64,000 nt of DNA from contig CAVTYY010000004.1 in assembly GCA_963739045.1 (NCBI GenBank), forward strand, positions 1-64,000, in the 5' to 3' direction. Made by a program: the position numbers and the translations under genes. The notes beneath the pieces were generated by a model. That model made no database searches. It was not told the origin of the DNA and saw nothing but the letters and a program-made list of their open reading frames with translations. Numbering within the stretch: position 1 is the stretch's first letter; each line of letters opens with the position of its first letter. Shown in pieces: positions 49,872-58,724 of the stretch. Source of the DNA: Halobacillus_B sp963739045. GTDB taxonomy: Bacteria; Bacillota; Bacilli; Bacillales; Halobacillaceae.

Positions 49872-51815
49872 ATGCTGACGAAGGACAAGGTATATGCCCT
49901 GTTATTTGTGTTCGCTTCTTTGTTTTGTATGGAAATGGTTTTAAAAATTTTAACGGCAGCTAAGGATATTACCCCTGGGAACGTGATGATCTCGTTATTG
50001 TTTTCCTTTTCTATCGCCTTGGTTATTTACTTGCTGTGCAGCTTGTTTGAAAGCAGAACCAATTATCTTTTAATGGCCGTCATCCTTGGAGCAACGGCAC
50101 TGTTCTTTGCCAGCCAGCTGGTTTATTTCAAGATCTTTAAAACCTATTACAGTCTTTATTCAGCGGGGAATGCGGGACAGGTCTTCGAATTCTGGAGGGA
50201 TGCCGCCCTGATCACTCTTCGCAGCCTGCCGTGGCTGCTTGTATTTTTCATCCCGGTATTATTTCTAGTAACCTATGGGAAAAAACATATCTCCTTTGAA
50301 AGGCTGCATGCCCAAGAGAGGATCATTTTAGGCTGCTGTATTGTACTCGCGCATGCAGCTGCACTTTCGGTCGTGTCTATCAATGGGAAACAAACGTTTT
50401 CCGCTTATGATTTGTACTTTAACAGCTATGAACCGGTGCATTCGACGGTCCAGCTGGGGCTGCTCACAACGATGAGAATCGATTTTCAGCGCCTGGTTTT
50501 TCATTGGTCGCCTGAATTGAACACCCATCTGCCTTCCGCCCATTCCCAAGAGGCAGCGGATGGGCAATACCAGCCGGCAGCCAAGGCATACCAGACGATG
50601 GACATCGACTTCACAAAGCTCGCACAGACAGAGAAGGATCCGAACATCAAACAAATGGATCAATACTTCGCGAATGTGGAGCCGACTTCAAAAAATTCCT
50701 ATACAGGCAAATATAAAGGCTACAACTTAATTCTTATTACGGCGGAATCGTTTTCGCCTTATGCCGTTCGTGAGGATGTGACGCCGACCTTGTATAAACT
50801 TGTCCATCAGGGATATAACTTCAAGAATTTCTACAATCCTTTATGGGGAGTGAGTACCTCTGACGGTGAATATGTAGCAACCACCAGCTTAATTCCGAAA
50901 AGCGGGGTATGGAGCTATTATCAGTCAGGGAAGAACGCGATGCCATTTGCTATGGGGAATCAGCTGAAGAAGCTCGGCTATAAAACGGCTGCCTATCACG
51001 ACCATACCTATACCTACTATCACAGAGAAGTGTCTCATCCGAATATGGGATATGAGTACAAAGGAATTGGAAATGGGTTGAACATGAAGAAAACCTGGCC
51101 GTCTTCGGATCTGGAAATGATGCAGGTGACGGTACCGGAATATATTCAGAATCAGCCGTTCCACACTTACTACATGACGGTCAGCGGGCATATGCAATAT
51201 AACTTTATGGGCAACCAAATGGCGATGAAAAACAAAAAATATGTCGACAATCTCCCGTACTCAGAACAAGCAAAAGCGTATATCGCAACTCAAATTGAAC
51301 TGGACCACGCCTTAGAATATCTGCTTGCCAAGCTGGAAGATGCGGGAGTGGCGGATAAAACGCTGATTGCTTTAAGTGCGGATCATTATCCTTACGGGCT
51401 GGATAAGAAAACGATTGATGAACTCGCCGGCCATAAAGTCGAAGAGAATTTCGAGCTGTACAAAAGTCCATTTATTCTTTATACCAAAGGCATGAAGCCC
51501 GTCACTATTGACAAGCCAGCTTCTAGTCTCGACATCATTCCGACGCTTTCCAACCTGATGGGCCTTCCCTATGATTCCAGGCTGTTAATGGGCCGAGACA
51601 TTTTCTCTGAAGAAGATCCACTGGTGGTATTTTTAAATAAAAGCTTTATCACGAATAAAGGCCGTTACAACTCGGTGACCAACGAGTTCACACCGGCCCC
51701 AGGCGTCACGGTGGATCCAGGCTACGCAGACGAAGTATCCGCTGAGGTATCCAACAAGTTTAATATCTCAAGAAAAATACTGGAAACCGATTATTACCGG
51801 AAAGTTATTAAATAA
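49872..51815 (+). CDS. LTA synthase-family phosphoglycerol transferase (copy 1)
   Basis: The 647-residue protein has five N-terminal helices (about 5-155) and an extracellular sulfatase-like domain (about 275-600): NLILITAESFSPYAVREDVT (metal Glu), WGVSTSDGEYVATTSL (the Thr nucleophile block of LtaS is TSDAEF), TYYMTVSGHMQYNFMG (His) and ALSADHYPYGLDK (metal Asp/His). Such enzymes polymerise glycerol phosphate on a lipid anchor or prime the chain. It differs clearly from the second copy, so the two are not a recent duplication. The start codon has only a distant AAGGAAGG. Confidence 0.88.
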   Translation: MLTKDKVYALLFVFASLFCMEMVLKILTAAKDITPGNVMISLLFSFSIALVIYLLCSLFESRTNYLLMAVILGATALFFASQLVYFKIFKTYYSLYSAGNAGQVFEFWRDAALITLRSLPWLLVFFIPVLFLVTYGKKHISFERLHAQERIILGCCIVLAHAAALSVVSINGKQTFSAYDLYFNSYEPVHSTVQLGLLTTMRIDFQRLVFHWSPELNTHLPSAHSQEAADGQYQPAAKAYQTMDIDFTKLAQTEKDPNIKQMDQYFANVEPTSKNSYTGKYKGYNLILITAESFSPYAVREDVTPTLYKLVHQGYNFKNFYNPLWGVSTSDGEYVATTSLIPKSGVWSYYQSGKNAMPFAMGNQLKKLGYKTAAYHDHTYTYYHREVSHPNMGYEYKGIGNGLNMKKTWPSSDLEMMQVTVPEYIQNQPFHTYYMTVSGHMQYNFMGNQMAMKNKKYVDNLPYSEQAKAYIATQIELDHALEYLLAKLEDAGVADKTLIALSADHYPYGLDKKTIDELAGHKVEENFELYKSPFILYTKGMKPVTIDKPASSLDIIPTLSNLMGLPYDSRLLMGRDIFSEEDPLVVFLNKSFITNKGRYNSVTNEFTPAPGVTVDPGYADEVSAEVSNKFNISRKILETDYYRKVIK

Positions 51816-51833
51816 ACGAAGGAGCCACCTGCT

Positions 51834-51865
51834 TCGCTTTCCGCGGGCACGGCCACAGGTTCATA
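51834..51865 (-). repeat. Remnant of the palindromic repeat core
   Basis: TCGCTTTCCGCGGGC matches in reverse complement the GCCCACGGAAAGCGA part of the element at 32.5 kb with one difference. Only one arm is present here, between two convergent genes. Confidence 0.5.
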
Positions 51866-51884
51866 CTTTTGTCGATTCTCCATG

Positions 51885-51930
51885 AAAAGAAACCTATTCC
51901 GTCTAATTGGTGACGGAATAGGTTTCTTTT
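51885..51930. terminator. Bidirectional terminator between the LTA synthase genes
   Basis: AAAAGAAACCTATTCCGTC (51885-51903) pairs perfectly with GACGGAATAGGTTTCTTTT (51912-51930), a 19-base stem with A and T runs, so it can work on both strands. Its right end touches the minus-strand stop codon. Confidence 0.95.
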
Positions 51931-53812
51931 ATCTGAAGCTATCAAAATACTGATCGGACCAATTCATAATTTTGAGCACTTTTTCTTTTTCTTTCGGAAA
52001 CGCATGATTTGGATCGTCAAAGCTGGACTCTACACGCTTATTCTTCTCAATATCTACGATTCGAGCGTCAAAGCGGCTGTTTTTCGCGACATAGAAGAGG
52101 TTGTCATTGAAAAACGAGCTGGTCGCAACGTAATACCGCATGCCGAGCAAGTTCGACTTATAATGCATAAGGTCGTGACCGAAATAGATAGTGTCCGGTT
52201 CCACACCAAGCAGGTTAAGAAGTGTTGGCATCATATCGATTTGGCCGCCAAGAGTATCGACCTGCTTCGGAAGTTCTTGCTCAAGTCCAGGCGCACCTAC
52301 GATGAAAGGAATATTAAAGCGGGACAAAAAGCTGTAGCGCTGACCGGTAAATTCCTTCAGTAGTTTCTTATCTTCGTCCTCCAGCAGCTTGCCATGAACG
52401 CCGGAGTGATCTCCATAAAGAGCAATAACGGATTTATCCCACAGACCATCTTCTTTTAATTGTTCAAAGAATTTACCAATGGCCATATCTGTATAGTGGG
52501 CAGCCTGCATGTAATTTCCGGTCAGTGTTCCCTGATACTTATCAGGCAGCGTTAATCCTCGTTTATCCTCCGGCATTTTAAACGGAGTATGGCTGGTCAG
52601 AGTGATGACATGAGAATAAAACTTTCCATGCTTCTGATTCAGATCTTCTAAAGCTTCCAGCGAATGGTTGAGGAATAGTTCATCTGATTGACCGAAGCCA
52701 ACGGTATCTTCTTCTCCGTAGTAGTCTTTCGAATAGTGATCATTGAACCCTAAAGCAGGATAGAGAGCATCCCGGTTCCAGTATTCAATATCATCCGCAT
52801 GCATCGTAACCGTATAATATCCTTTGTCCTTCAGCATCCTCGGCAGAGAAGGAACCTTCATTCCTTCTATTTCTTCCGAGGTCGCTTTGTTCCCAAGCGG
52901 GTAGATTGATGTATTCATAAGAAATTCCGCATCGGACGTATTTCCAGAACCAATCTGCTGGTACACATTGCCGAAATAAGTGCTGTCTTTAAGCCACTTA
53001 TTTATATTCGGAGTAATCTCCTGGCCGTTAATCGATTTTCCAATGACGAAATCCTGCAGCGATTCCACCTGAAGAATAATTAAATTCCGATCCTTCGCAG
53101 CTCCGAAGAATTGATGATCCTTCATTGGGACAAATTCGTTCCCTTTAAGGTCTTCAATTTTTTCCTGCGTTACATTTTGATTTTTCCCTTCGAAGGCATA
53201 AATCGTATTCTTCTCTTCTTCGTCATGGAAATATTGAACGAATTGCGCATTAAAAAAGCCGTTTTCTTTAGCAAATAGAGCATTGTCATAAATCATTTCA
53301 TTCTTGCTCATTTGAAAATTGATGAACGAGATGACAAGACCCGCACCAAGCAAAGCGAACATAAAAGGCTTGAAATTGAATCGTGCCGGATACGACCATT
53401 TTTTCCGGGCGAAAAGCCAGATCACTATAAATAGCAGTAAATCAGCAAAAAGCAGGACATCCATCGGCTTTAGTAACATCATAGCGCTTTCGTTGACGCT
53501 CCCCACCTGGTTAAGCTGAGAAAGATCATAATAAGTAGGGATCGTTCCGAAATATCGTTCGTAGACGAGCATGCTCATAAATAGCAGGGACAGAATGAGA
53601 TCCAATGCTATGTAAAAGATGATTTTCCCCTTTTTAATAATAAGCTCGGCAGCGGCGATAAAGATGATCAGGAAACTCATCTCAAACCACAGGCTGTGGA
53701 GCGGGTTATGGTCAGTTAGTAAAATCGAGCGAACAAGGATGATTTTTAGTGTAATCATCAATGTAAAGTATAAAAAGGAACTTCTTAATAGTTTTTTTCC
53801 AAATTCTTTCAT
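51929..53812 (-). CDS. Lipoteichoic acid synthase-family protein (copy 2)
   Basis: The 627-residue protein has five N-terminal helices and a classic LtaS extracellular domain: RNLIILQVESLQDFVIGKSI (metal Glu), IGSGNTSDAEFLMNTSIYPL (catalytic Thr), HVITLTSHTPFKMPEDKRGL (His) and VIALYGDHSGVHG (metal Asp and His). It is close to Bacillus LtaS/YfnI/YqgS, which polymerise glycerol phosphate from phosphatidylglycerol. GTG 53821 overlaps its own GAGGTG, so ATG 53812, nine bases further, is preferred. It is convergent with copy 1. Confidence 0.93.
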   Translation of the reverse strand: MKEFGKKLLRSSFLYFTLMITLKIILVRSILLTDHNPLHSLWFEMSFLIIFIAAAELIIKKGKIIFYIALDLILSLLFMSMLVYERYFGTIPTYYDLSQLNQVGSVNESAMMLLKPMDVLLFADLLLFIVIWLFARKKWSYPARFNFKPFMFALLGAGLVISFINFQMSKNEMIYDNALFAKENGFFNAQFVQYFHDEEEKNTIYAFEGKNQNVTQEKIEDLKGNEFVPMKDHQFFGAAKDRNLIILQVESLQDFVIGKSINGQEITPNINKWLKDSTYFGNVYQQIGSGNTSDAEFLMNTSIYPLGNKATSEEIEGMKVPSLPRMLKDKGYYTVTMHADDIEYWNRDALYPALGFNDHYSKDYYGEEDTVGFGQSDELFLNHSLEALEDLNQKHGKFYSHVITLTSHTPFKMPEDKRGLTLPDKYQGTLTGNYMQAAHYTDMAIGKFFEQLKEDGLWDKSVIALYGDHSGVHGKLLEDEDKKLLKEFTGQRYSFLSRFNIPFIVGAPGLEQELPKQVDTLGGQIDMMPTLLNLLGVEPDTIYFGHDLMHYKSNLLGMRYYVATSSFFNDNLFYVAKNSRFDARIVDIEKNKRVESSFDDPNHAFPKEKEKVLKIMNWSDQYFDSFR

Positions 53813-54193
53813 ATTTATCACACCTCATTCACAATTATACTAGTTTGTAAATTTAATGTAAACATAGTGTAATAGTTTGTTAACGAATGTCAATTTGCAC
53901 TCGATTTACATAATGAAAGATATACCACATCACTTATCGAGATCCCTCATACATGTCAATGGCTTTGCGAGAAGGTAGTCTGCAAGGCTTTTTTTAATGG
54001 AAGAATTACACGAAGAATGCCTTATTTCAACATAATTGGTAGAATTTAATAATCTGCGAAAAATTACAAATTGTGATTGGATTAAAATGTAAATCAAAAT
54101 GATGTACAACAACTGTTCGTACATTTGTGATGAAAGCGGATTCAGAACATGCATACCCGGTGCTACAATGAATTTGTGAAGGGGGGCGAGCCC
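53813..54193. other. Intergenic region with orphan hairpin
   Basis: This 381-base gap holds the promoter of the minus-strand LTA synthase gene and the leader of the PTS regulator gene. GGCTTTGC (53961-53968) pairs with GCAAGGCT (53982-53989) and seven T follow, so a plus-strand terminator lies about 200 bases upstream of the regulator with no gene before it. No clear promoter boxes were identified. Confidence 0.45.
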
Positions 54194-56272
54194 GTGTCTC
54201 TTGATGATAGAAGTAAGAATATTCTGGATGAGCTAGTCAGTCATCCCAGTGTAACGAGTACAACTTTAGAAAATAAATATGAATTAACCCGCAGGCAGCT
54301 GGGTTACAGTTTTAACAAAATTAATGACTGGCTGCAGGCGAAAAATCTCCCGGTCATTGAGCGGACGAGAAAAGGTCACTTTATTATTGATCAGGCCGTG
54401 TTTACCACGCTGAATGGTGAAGAGGAGAGTGAGCTTGTCGATCCGGCAATCCTGAATGAAGACCAGCGAGTGTATTTAATTACGATGATGCTGCTTAGCA
54501 GTCAGGAAGAACTGTCGCTTAATCACTTTACGGCAGAATTAGAGGTTAGTAAGAACACCATACTTAGTGATTTAAAGCAGGTACAGGCCTTCCTCAATGA
54601 TTATGAGCTGACGATTCGTTATTCGCGAAAAGCCGGCTATGTATTAGAAGGTAAAGAGTTTCAAATTCGGAAGCTGCTAATTAACGTTACTTATCAATTG
54701 GTGCAAATGAACATTGGTAAAGACAGAGTCAGGAAGCTTGCGAATATCGAACCAGCCGAGATTGAGGAATTTAAGCGCCGGATTGAAAAGGTGGAAAATA
54801 AGCTGAGCTTAAAATTCACCGATGAGAAGCTTGCGACTATGCCGCTGATTTTAATTTTAATTTTCCGGCGGATTGAACAGGGGCACAAGATTCAATACTT
54901 TTCCATTAAATATGAAGAGTTGTCCGGGACGAAAGAGTACCAGGCGGCCCAGGCTATTTTCCACAATTCTGAGGAAGTTCCGGTGCAGGAGCGGTTGTTC
55001 TTTACCCTCCATCTGCTGACGACAAATGTTTATTGGTCCGACTATATTACGGACGATGATTCGTCTCCGGAACTGCTGCCGGTCATTGACAATATGCTGC
55101 GCTTATTTGAAAAGAGTGCCTGTATTTATCTGCAGGATCGCGAGCAGCTGATGGAGAAGCTGCAGCAGCATATTAAGCCTGCCTACTACCGGATTAAGTA
55201 CCAGCTGACGGATACGATTGATTCGCAGAGTGTGATGAATAAAGAGATGAATGAATTGCATCATTTAGTGAAACGGTCAACCGGTCCGCTTGCCGATTTT
55301 ATTGGCAAAGAGATTCCGGAAAGTGAAACGACCTATATTACGATGCTGATCGGCGGCTGGATGCGCAGGCAGGGCGAGAGTATTGAGAGAAAAGTGAAGG
55401 CGATTGTAGTTTGTCCGCAGGGTGTCTCCGTGTCGAAGCTGATGTTTAATGAGTTAAGAGAATTGTTTCCTGGCTTCATATTTCTCGATTCTTTATCGGT
55501 CCGGGAGTTTATAGACTACCGGTTAGATTACGACCTTGTCTTTTCGCCGATGTCACTGGAAACCGAGAAAAAGCTGTTTATTTCGAAGCCATTTCTGAGT
55601 GAAGAGGAGAAATACCGGCTCCGGAAACAAGTGATGCTTGAGCTACACGGCTATATGCCGAATGACATCAACGTTCATCACTTGATCGATATTATTAAGA
55701 ATCATGCCGTTATTGAAAATGAACAGACGTTAACGAACGAACTGCAGAACTACTTCGAACGAGATGAAGAAGCATCGGTCAAGCAGACGGTGAAAAGCAG
55801 AGATCTTCACTTGAATGAATTCATCACACCGGATCATATTAAGATCCGCCAGTCAGTTTCCTCCTGGGAGGAAGCAATCCGCATCAGTGCTATGCCGCTG
55901 GTGAAGAGCGGGGAGGTGGATCCTGAGTATGTGGATGCCATGATTCACCGCACCGGGGAAGATCCTTACATTATTATCGGTCCGAACATTGCCATCCCCC
56001 ATGCTGCCCCGGATGAAGGGGTGAATGAAGTCAGCATGAGTCTGCTTAGGCTGAAGCAGGGCGTCCATTTCACCGACGATTACAAGATCAATCTCGTATT
56101 TGTCATTGCGGCCGTTGATAAACAGCAGCATATCCACGCGCTGATGCAGCTGATGAAGCTTGCTGGTTCAGAAGCCGACCGTAAGCGGATGATTGAGGCA
56201 GATACAGTAGAAGAGATCCACAAGATTTTAGATCAATATTCAATTGAGAAAGAAACAGAGATTACTAAGTAG
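54194..56272 (+). CDS. PRD-containing PTS regulator (BglG/MtlR type)
   Basis: The 692-residue regulator has an N-terminal helix-turn-helix pair (KNILDELVSHPSVTSTTLEN; LSLNHFTAELEVSKNTILSD), two PRD domains (about 185-400, phosphorylatable His), an EIIB-gat-like domain (KAIVVCPQGVSVSKLMFNEL, about 410-500) and a C-terminal EIIA domain (about 550-690; active His in GPNIAIPHAAPDEGV). It activates or represses PTS operons according to sugar flux. GTG 54194 is preceded by GAAGGGGGG. It is first in the galactitol-type operon and ends 17 bases before the EIIA gene. Confidence 0.92.
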   Translation: MSLDDRSKNILDELVSHPSVTSTTLENKYELTRRQLGYSFNKINDWLQAKNLPVIERTRKGHFIIDQAVFTTLNGEEESELVDPAILNEDQRVYLITMMLLSSQEELSLNHFTAELEVSKNTILSDLKQVQAFLNDYELTIRYSRKAGYVLEGKEFQIRKLLINVTYQLVQMNIGKDRVRKLANIEPAEIEEFKRRIEKVENKLSLKFTDEKLATMPLILILIFRRIEQGHKIQYFSIKYEELSGTKEYQAAQAIFHNSEEVPVQERLFFTLHLLTTNVYWSDYITDDDSSPELLPVIDNMLRLFEKSACIYLQDREQLMEKLQQHIKPAYYRIKYQLTDTIDSQSVMNKEMNELHHLVKRSTGPLADFIGKEIPESETTYITMLIGGWMRRQGESIERKVKAIVVCPQGVSVSKLMFNELRELFPGFIFLDSLSVREFIDYRLDYDLVFSPMSLETEKKLFISKPFLSEEEKYRLRKQVMLELHGYMPNDINVHHLIDIIKNHAVIENEQTLTNELQNYFERDEEASVKQTVKSRDLHLNEFITPDHIKIRQSVSSWEEAIRISAMPLVKSGEVDPEYVDAMIHRTGEDPYIIIGPNIAIPHAAPDEGVNEVSMSLLRLKQGVHFTDDYKINLVFVIAAVDKQQHIHALMQLMKLAGSEADRKRMIEADTVEEIHKILDQYSIEKETEITK

Positions 56273-56289
56273 ATCGTGAGGTTTTGCAG

Positions 56290-56763
56290 ATGACAGATAT
56301 TTATTTTGATGAATCCATCATCCTCCTTGATGTGGAGGGCACAACGAAAGAAGAAGTATTAACGAGGATGGGACAAAACCTCGTCGAGAAAGAACTCGTG
56401 AAAGAAAGCTTCATCCCGGCAATTATCGACCGGGAAGCAGAGTTTGCTACAGGTCTTCCAACGGCCGGCTTATCCGTCGCTATTCCCCACACAGATGTGG
56501 AGCATGTGAAACGGAAAACGATTAGTATTGCCGTGCTCAAAAATGAAGTCGATTTCGGCATTATGGGGGATGAGAGCGAAACCACTCCCGTCAAGCTCGT
56601 GTTCATGCTTGCTATGGATGAAGCCCATTCCCAGTTATCATTGCTGCAGAAGCTGATGGAAGTATTCCAAAATGAGGAAACGCTCCATTACTTAGTCAAG
56701 CAGACAGATAAATCAGCCATCAAACAGCTGCTTGAAGAGAAATTAAACTTTACTCAAATTTGA
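56290..56763 (+). CDS. gatA: PTS EIIA, galactitol/fructose type
   Basis: The 157-residue soluble phosphocarrier passes phosphate from HPr to EIIB. The active-site block is TGLPTAGLSVAIPHTDVEHV (His phosphorylated). ATG 56290 is preferred over a TTG two codons upstream because GTGAGG then has a nine-base spacing. It is followed after 15 bases by the first EIIB gene. Galactitol-type assignment rests on the EIIB and EIIC partners. Confidence 0.9.
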   Translation: MTDIYFDESIILLDVEGTTKEEVLTRMGQNLVEKELVKESFIPAIIDREAEFATGLPTAGLSVAIPHTDVEHVKRKTISIAVLKNEVDFGIMGDESETTPVKLVFMLAMDEAHSQLSLLQKLMEVFQNEETLHYLVKQTDKSAIKQLLEEKLNFTQI

Positions 56764-56778
56764 AGGAGGACAATTATA

Positions 56779-57063
56779 ATGAAGAAGAAACAAGTATTAG
56801 TCGCATGCGGGGCAGGAATCGCAACATCAACCGTGGTAAATGGGGCCATTGAAGATATGGCCAAAGAAAACAATCTGCAGGTCGATCTTGTTCAGATTAA
56901 GATTGCCGAAGTCGGCGGTTATGTGGATACAGCAGATCTGCTGGTCACAACAGCGATGACGAAGAAAGAGTACCCATTTCCGGTCATTAACGCCCAATCC
57001 TTTTTGACAGGCATCGGCAAAGAAGATACGAAGCAGAAAATTCTTGAAGAATTGAAAAAATAA
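56779..57063 (+). CDS. gatB: PTS EIIB, galactitol type (copy 1)
   Basis: The 94-residue phosphotransfer subunit has the active-site Cys at position 10 in VLVACGAGIATSTVVNGAIE, and the C-terminal part PFPVINAQSFLTGIGKEDT. It takes phosphate from EIIA and gives it to the sugar bound by EIIC. AAGGAGG precedes the ATG. A second gene encodes a protein that differs at only two internal residues. Confidence 0.94.
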   Translation: MKKKQVLVACGAGIATSTVVNGAIEDMAKENNLQVDLVQIKIAEVGGYVDTADLLVTTAMTKKEYPFPVINAQSFLTGIGKEDTKQKILEELKK

Positions 57064-57085
57064 ACCCTTTATAAGGAGAGGATTC

Positions 57086-57373
57086 ATGATGAAAAAGAAA
57101 CAAGTATTAGTCGCATGCGGTGCTGGAATTGCAACGTCCACAGTAGTAAATGGAGCAATTGAAGATATGGCCAAGGAAAATAACCTGCAGGTTGATCTTG
57201 TTCAGATAAAGATTGCAGAGGTTGGCGGTTATGTGGATACAGCTGACCTGCTTGTGACAACGGCGATGACAAAGAAAGAATATCCGTTCCCAGTCATCAA
57301 TGCACGTTCCTTCTTAACGGGCATCGGCAAGGAAGACACAAAGCAAGAAATACTAGAAGAATTGAAGAAGTAA
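57086..57373 (+). CDS. gatB: PTS EIIB, galactitol type (copy 2)
   Basis: The 95-residue twin of the preceding gene starts 22 bases after it. Apart from one extra Met at the start, the proteins differ at Gln-to-Arg in NAxSFLTG and Lys-to-Glu in KQxILEELKK. At the DNA level many third positions differ, so the duplication is not recent and the protein is under strong conservation. The active-site Cys is intact, so both can be functional. Confidence 0.94.
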   Translation: MMKKKQVLVACGAGIATSTVVNGAIEDMAKENNLQVDLVQIKIAEVGGYVDTADLLVTTAMTKKEYPFPVINARSFLTGIGKEDTKQEILEELKK

Positions 57374-57386
57374 GCAGATTAAATCT

Positions 57387-57411
57387 CGGTTTCTCTGAAT
57401 CAGGGAAACCG
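57387..57411 (+). other. Stem-loop between EIIB and EIIC genes
   Basis: CGGTTTCTC pairs with GGGAAACCG (one wobble) over a seven-base loop without a T-run; a likely mRNA processing or stability hairpin. Confidence 0.55.
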
Positions 57412-57448
57412 GGAGGATACTGTACATTACGTAGGGAGGACGAATAGA

Positions 57449-58708
57449 ATGCAAGGTTTTGTTGATGCTATACAAGCTTTCTTAGACTTAGGAGCAACCG
57501 TTATTCTGCCAGTTGCTATCTTTTTATTAGGTTTATTATTCGGACAGAAACCGGGCAAAGCGTTTCGTTCTGGTTTAACGATCGGGGTTGCCTTTGTCGG
57601 GATCTTCTTAGTCGTAGATTTACTAGTAAATAACTTAGGACCTGCCGCTCAGGGTATGGTGGACCGGTTAGGCGTTGAGCTTAACGTTATTGATGTGGGC
57701 TGGCCAGCTTCCTCCTCGATTGCCTGGGCTTCGGTTGTTGCCGCATTTATCATTCCACTTGGTTTAATTGTGAACATCATTATGCTCATTACGAAAACTA
57801 CGAAAACGATGAACGTTGATATTTGGAACTTCTGGCACTACACCTTTATGGCGGCGATGGTCTATGCCGTTTCTGGAAGTATCGTTCAAGCCTTAATCGG
57901 AGCTGTTATCTTCCAGGTGATCTGTTTGAAAGTAGCCGACTGGACGGCTCCGATGGTCAGTGAATTCTATGAACTGCCGGGGGTATCCATAGCAACCGGA
58001 AGTACGATTTCTTATGCACCAGGGATCTTCCTCGTGCGATTGCTGCAGAAGATTCCTGGCGTCAGAAACTGGAACGCCGACCCAGATACCATCCAAAAAC
58101 GCTTTGGCGTGTTCGGCGAATCGATCTTTATCGGCCTGTTCTTAGGGGCAGCGATCGGAATTCTTGCCGGATACAGCGTTGGTGACGTCATTGATATCGG
58201 GATGTCTATGGCCGCGGTTATGGTCTTAATGCCGCGCATGGTGAAGATTTTGATGGAAGGTCTTATGCCTGTATCGGAATCTGCTCGTGAATGGTTATCC
58301 AAACGCTTTGGCGAACGCGAAATTCATATCGGTCTTGATGCCGCTGTTCTGCTTGGTCATCCATCCGTGATTTCTACGGCGCTGATCCTTGTACCTGTGA
58401 CGGTCGTACTAGCGGTCATTCTTCCAGGTAACTCGTTGCTTCCGTTTGGTGACTTGGCGACGATTCCATTTGTGGTGGCCTTTATTGTCGGAGCGGCACG
58501 CGGAAACATTGTGCACTCGGTGATTGTGGGAACCGTCATGATTGCGATTTCCTTATACGTAGCGACAGATGTTGCCCCAATGTTTACCCAAATGGCGACA
58601 AACGCGAACTTCGATATGCCTGAAGGATCCGCGCAAATCTCAAGTATTGACCAGGGCGGGAACATTATTAACTGGATCATTTATCGTATCTTCAGCTTGT
58701 TTAACTAA
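57449..58708 (+). CDS. gatC: PTS EIIC, galactitol type
   Basis: The 419-residue membrane channel has about ten to twelve hydrophobic segments and GatC features: VDAIQAFLDLGATVILPVAI at the N-terminus, FRSGLTIGVAFVGIFLVVDL and WPASSSIAWASVVAAFIIPL. It moves a polyol or sugar across the membrane while EIIB phosphorylates it. AGGGAGG precedes the ATG. Galactitol is the family's classic substrate, but the operon lacks tagatose-6-phosphate kinase and aldolase genes, so another polyol is possible. Confidence 0.93.
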   Translation: MQGFVDAIQAFLDLGATVILPVAIFLLGLLFGQKPGKAFRSGLTIGVAFVGIFLVVDLLVNNLGPAAQGMVDRLGVELNVIDVGWPASSSIAWASVVAAFIIPLGLIVNIIMLITKTTKTMNVDIWNFWHYTFMAAMVYAVSGSIVQALIGAVIFQVICLKVADWTAPMVSEFYELPGVSIATGSTISYAPGIFLVRLLQKIPGVRNWNADPDTIQKRFGVFGESIFIGLFLGAAIGILAGYSVGDVIDIGMSMAAVMVLMPRMVKILMEGLMPVSESAREWLSKRFGEREIHIGLDAAVLLGHPSVISTALILVPVTVVLAVILPGNSLLPFGDLATIPFVVAFIVGAARGNIVHSVIVGTVMIAISLYVATDVAPMFTQMATNANFDMPEGSAQISSIDQGGNIINWIIYRIFSLFN

Positions 58709-58724
58709 TAGAGGAGGATTTTAA

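Noticed and set aside
57383..57415. Terminator between the EIIB and EIIC genes
   Set aside because: The stem has no T-run and the EIIC gene needs the upstream promoter; it is listed as a stem-loop only.
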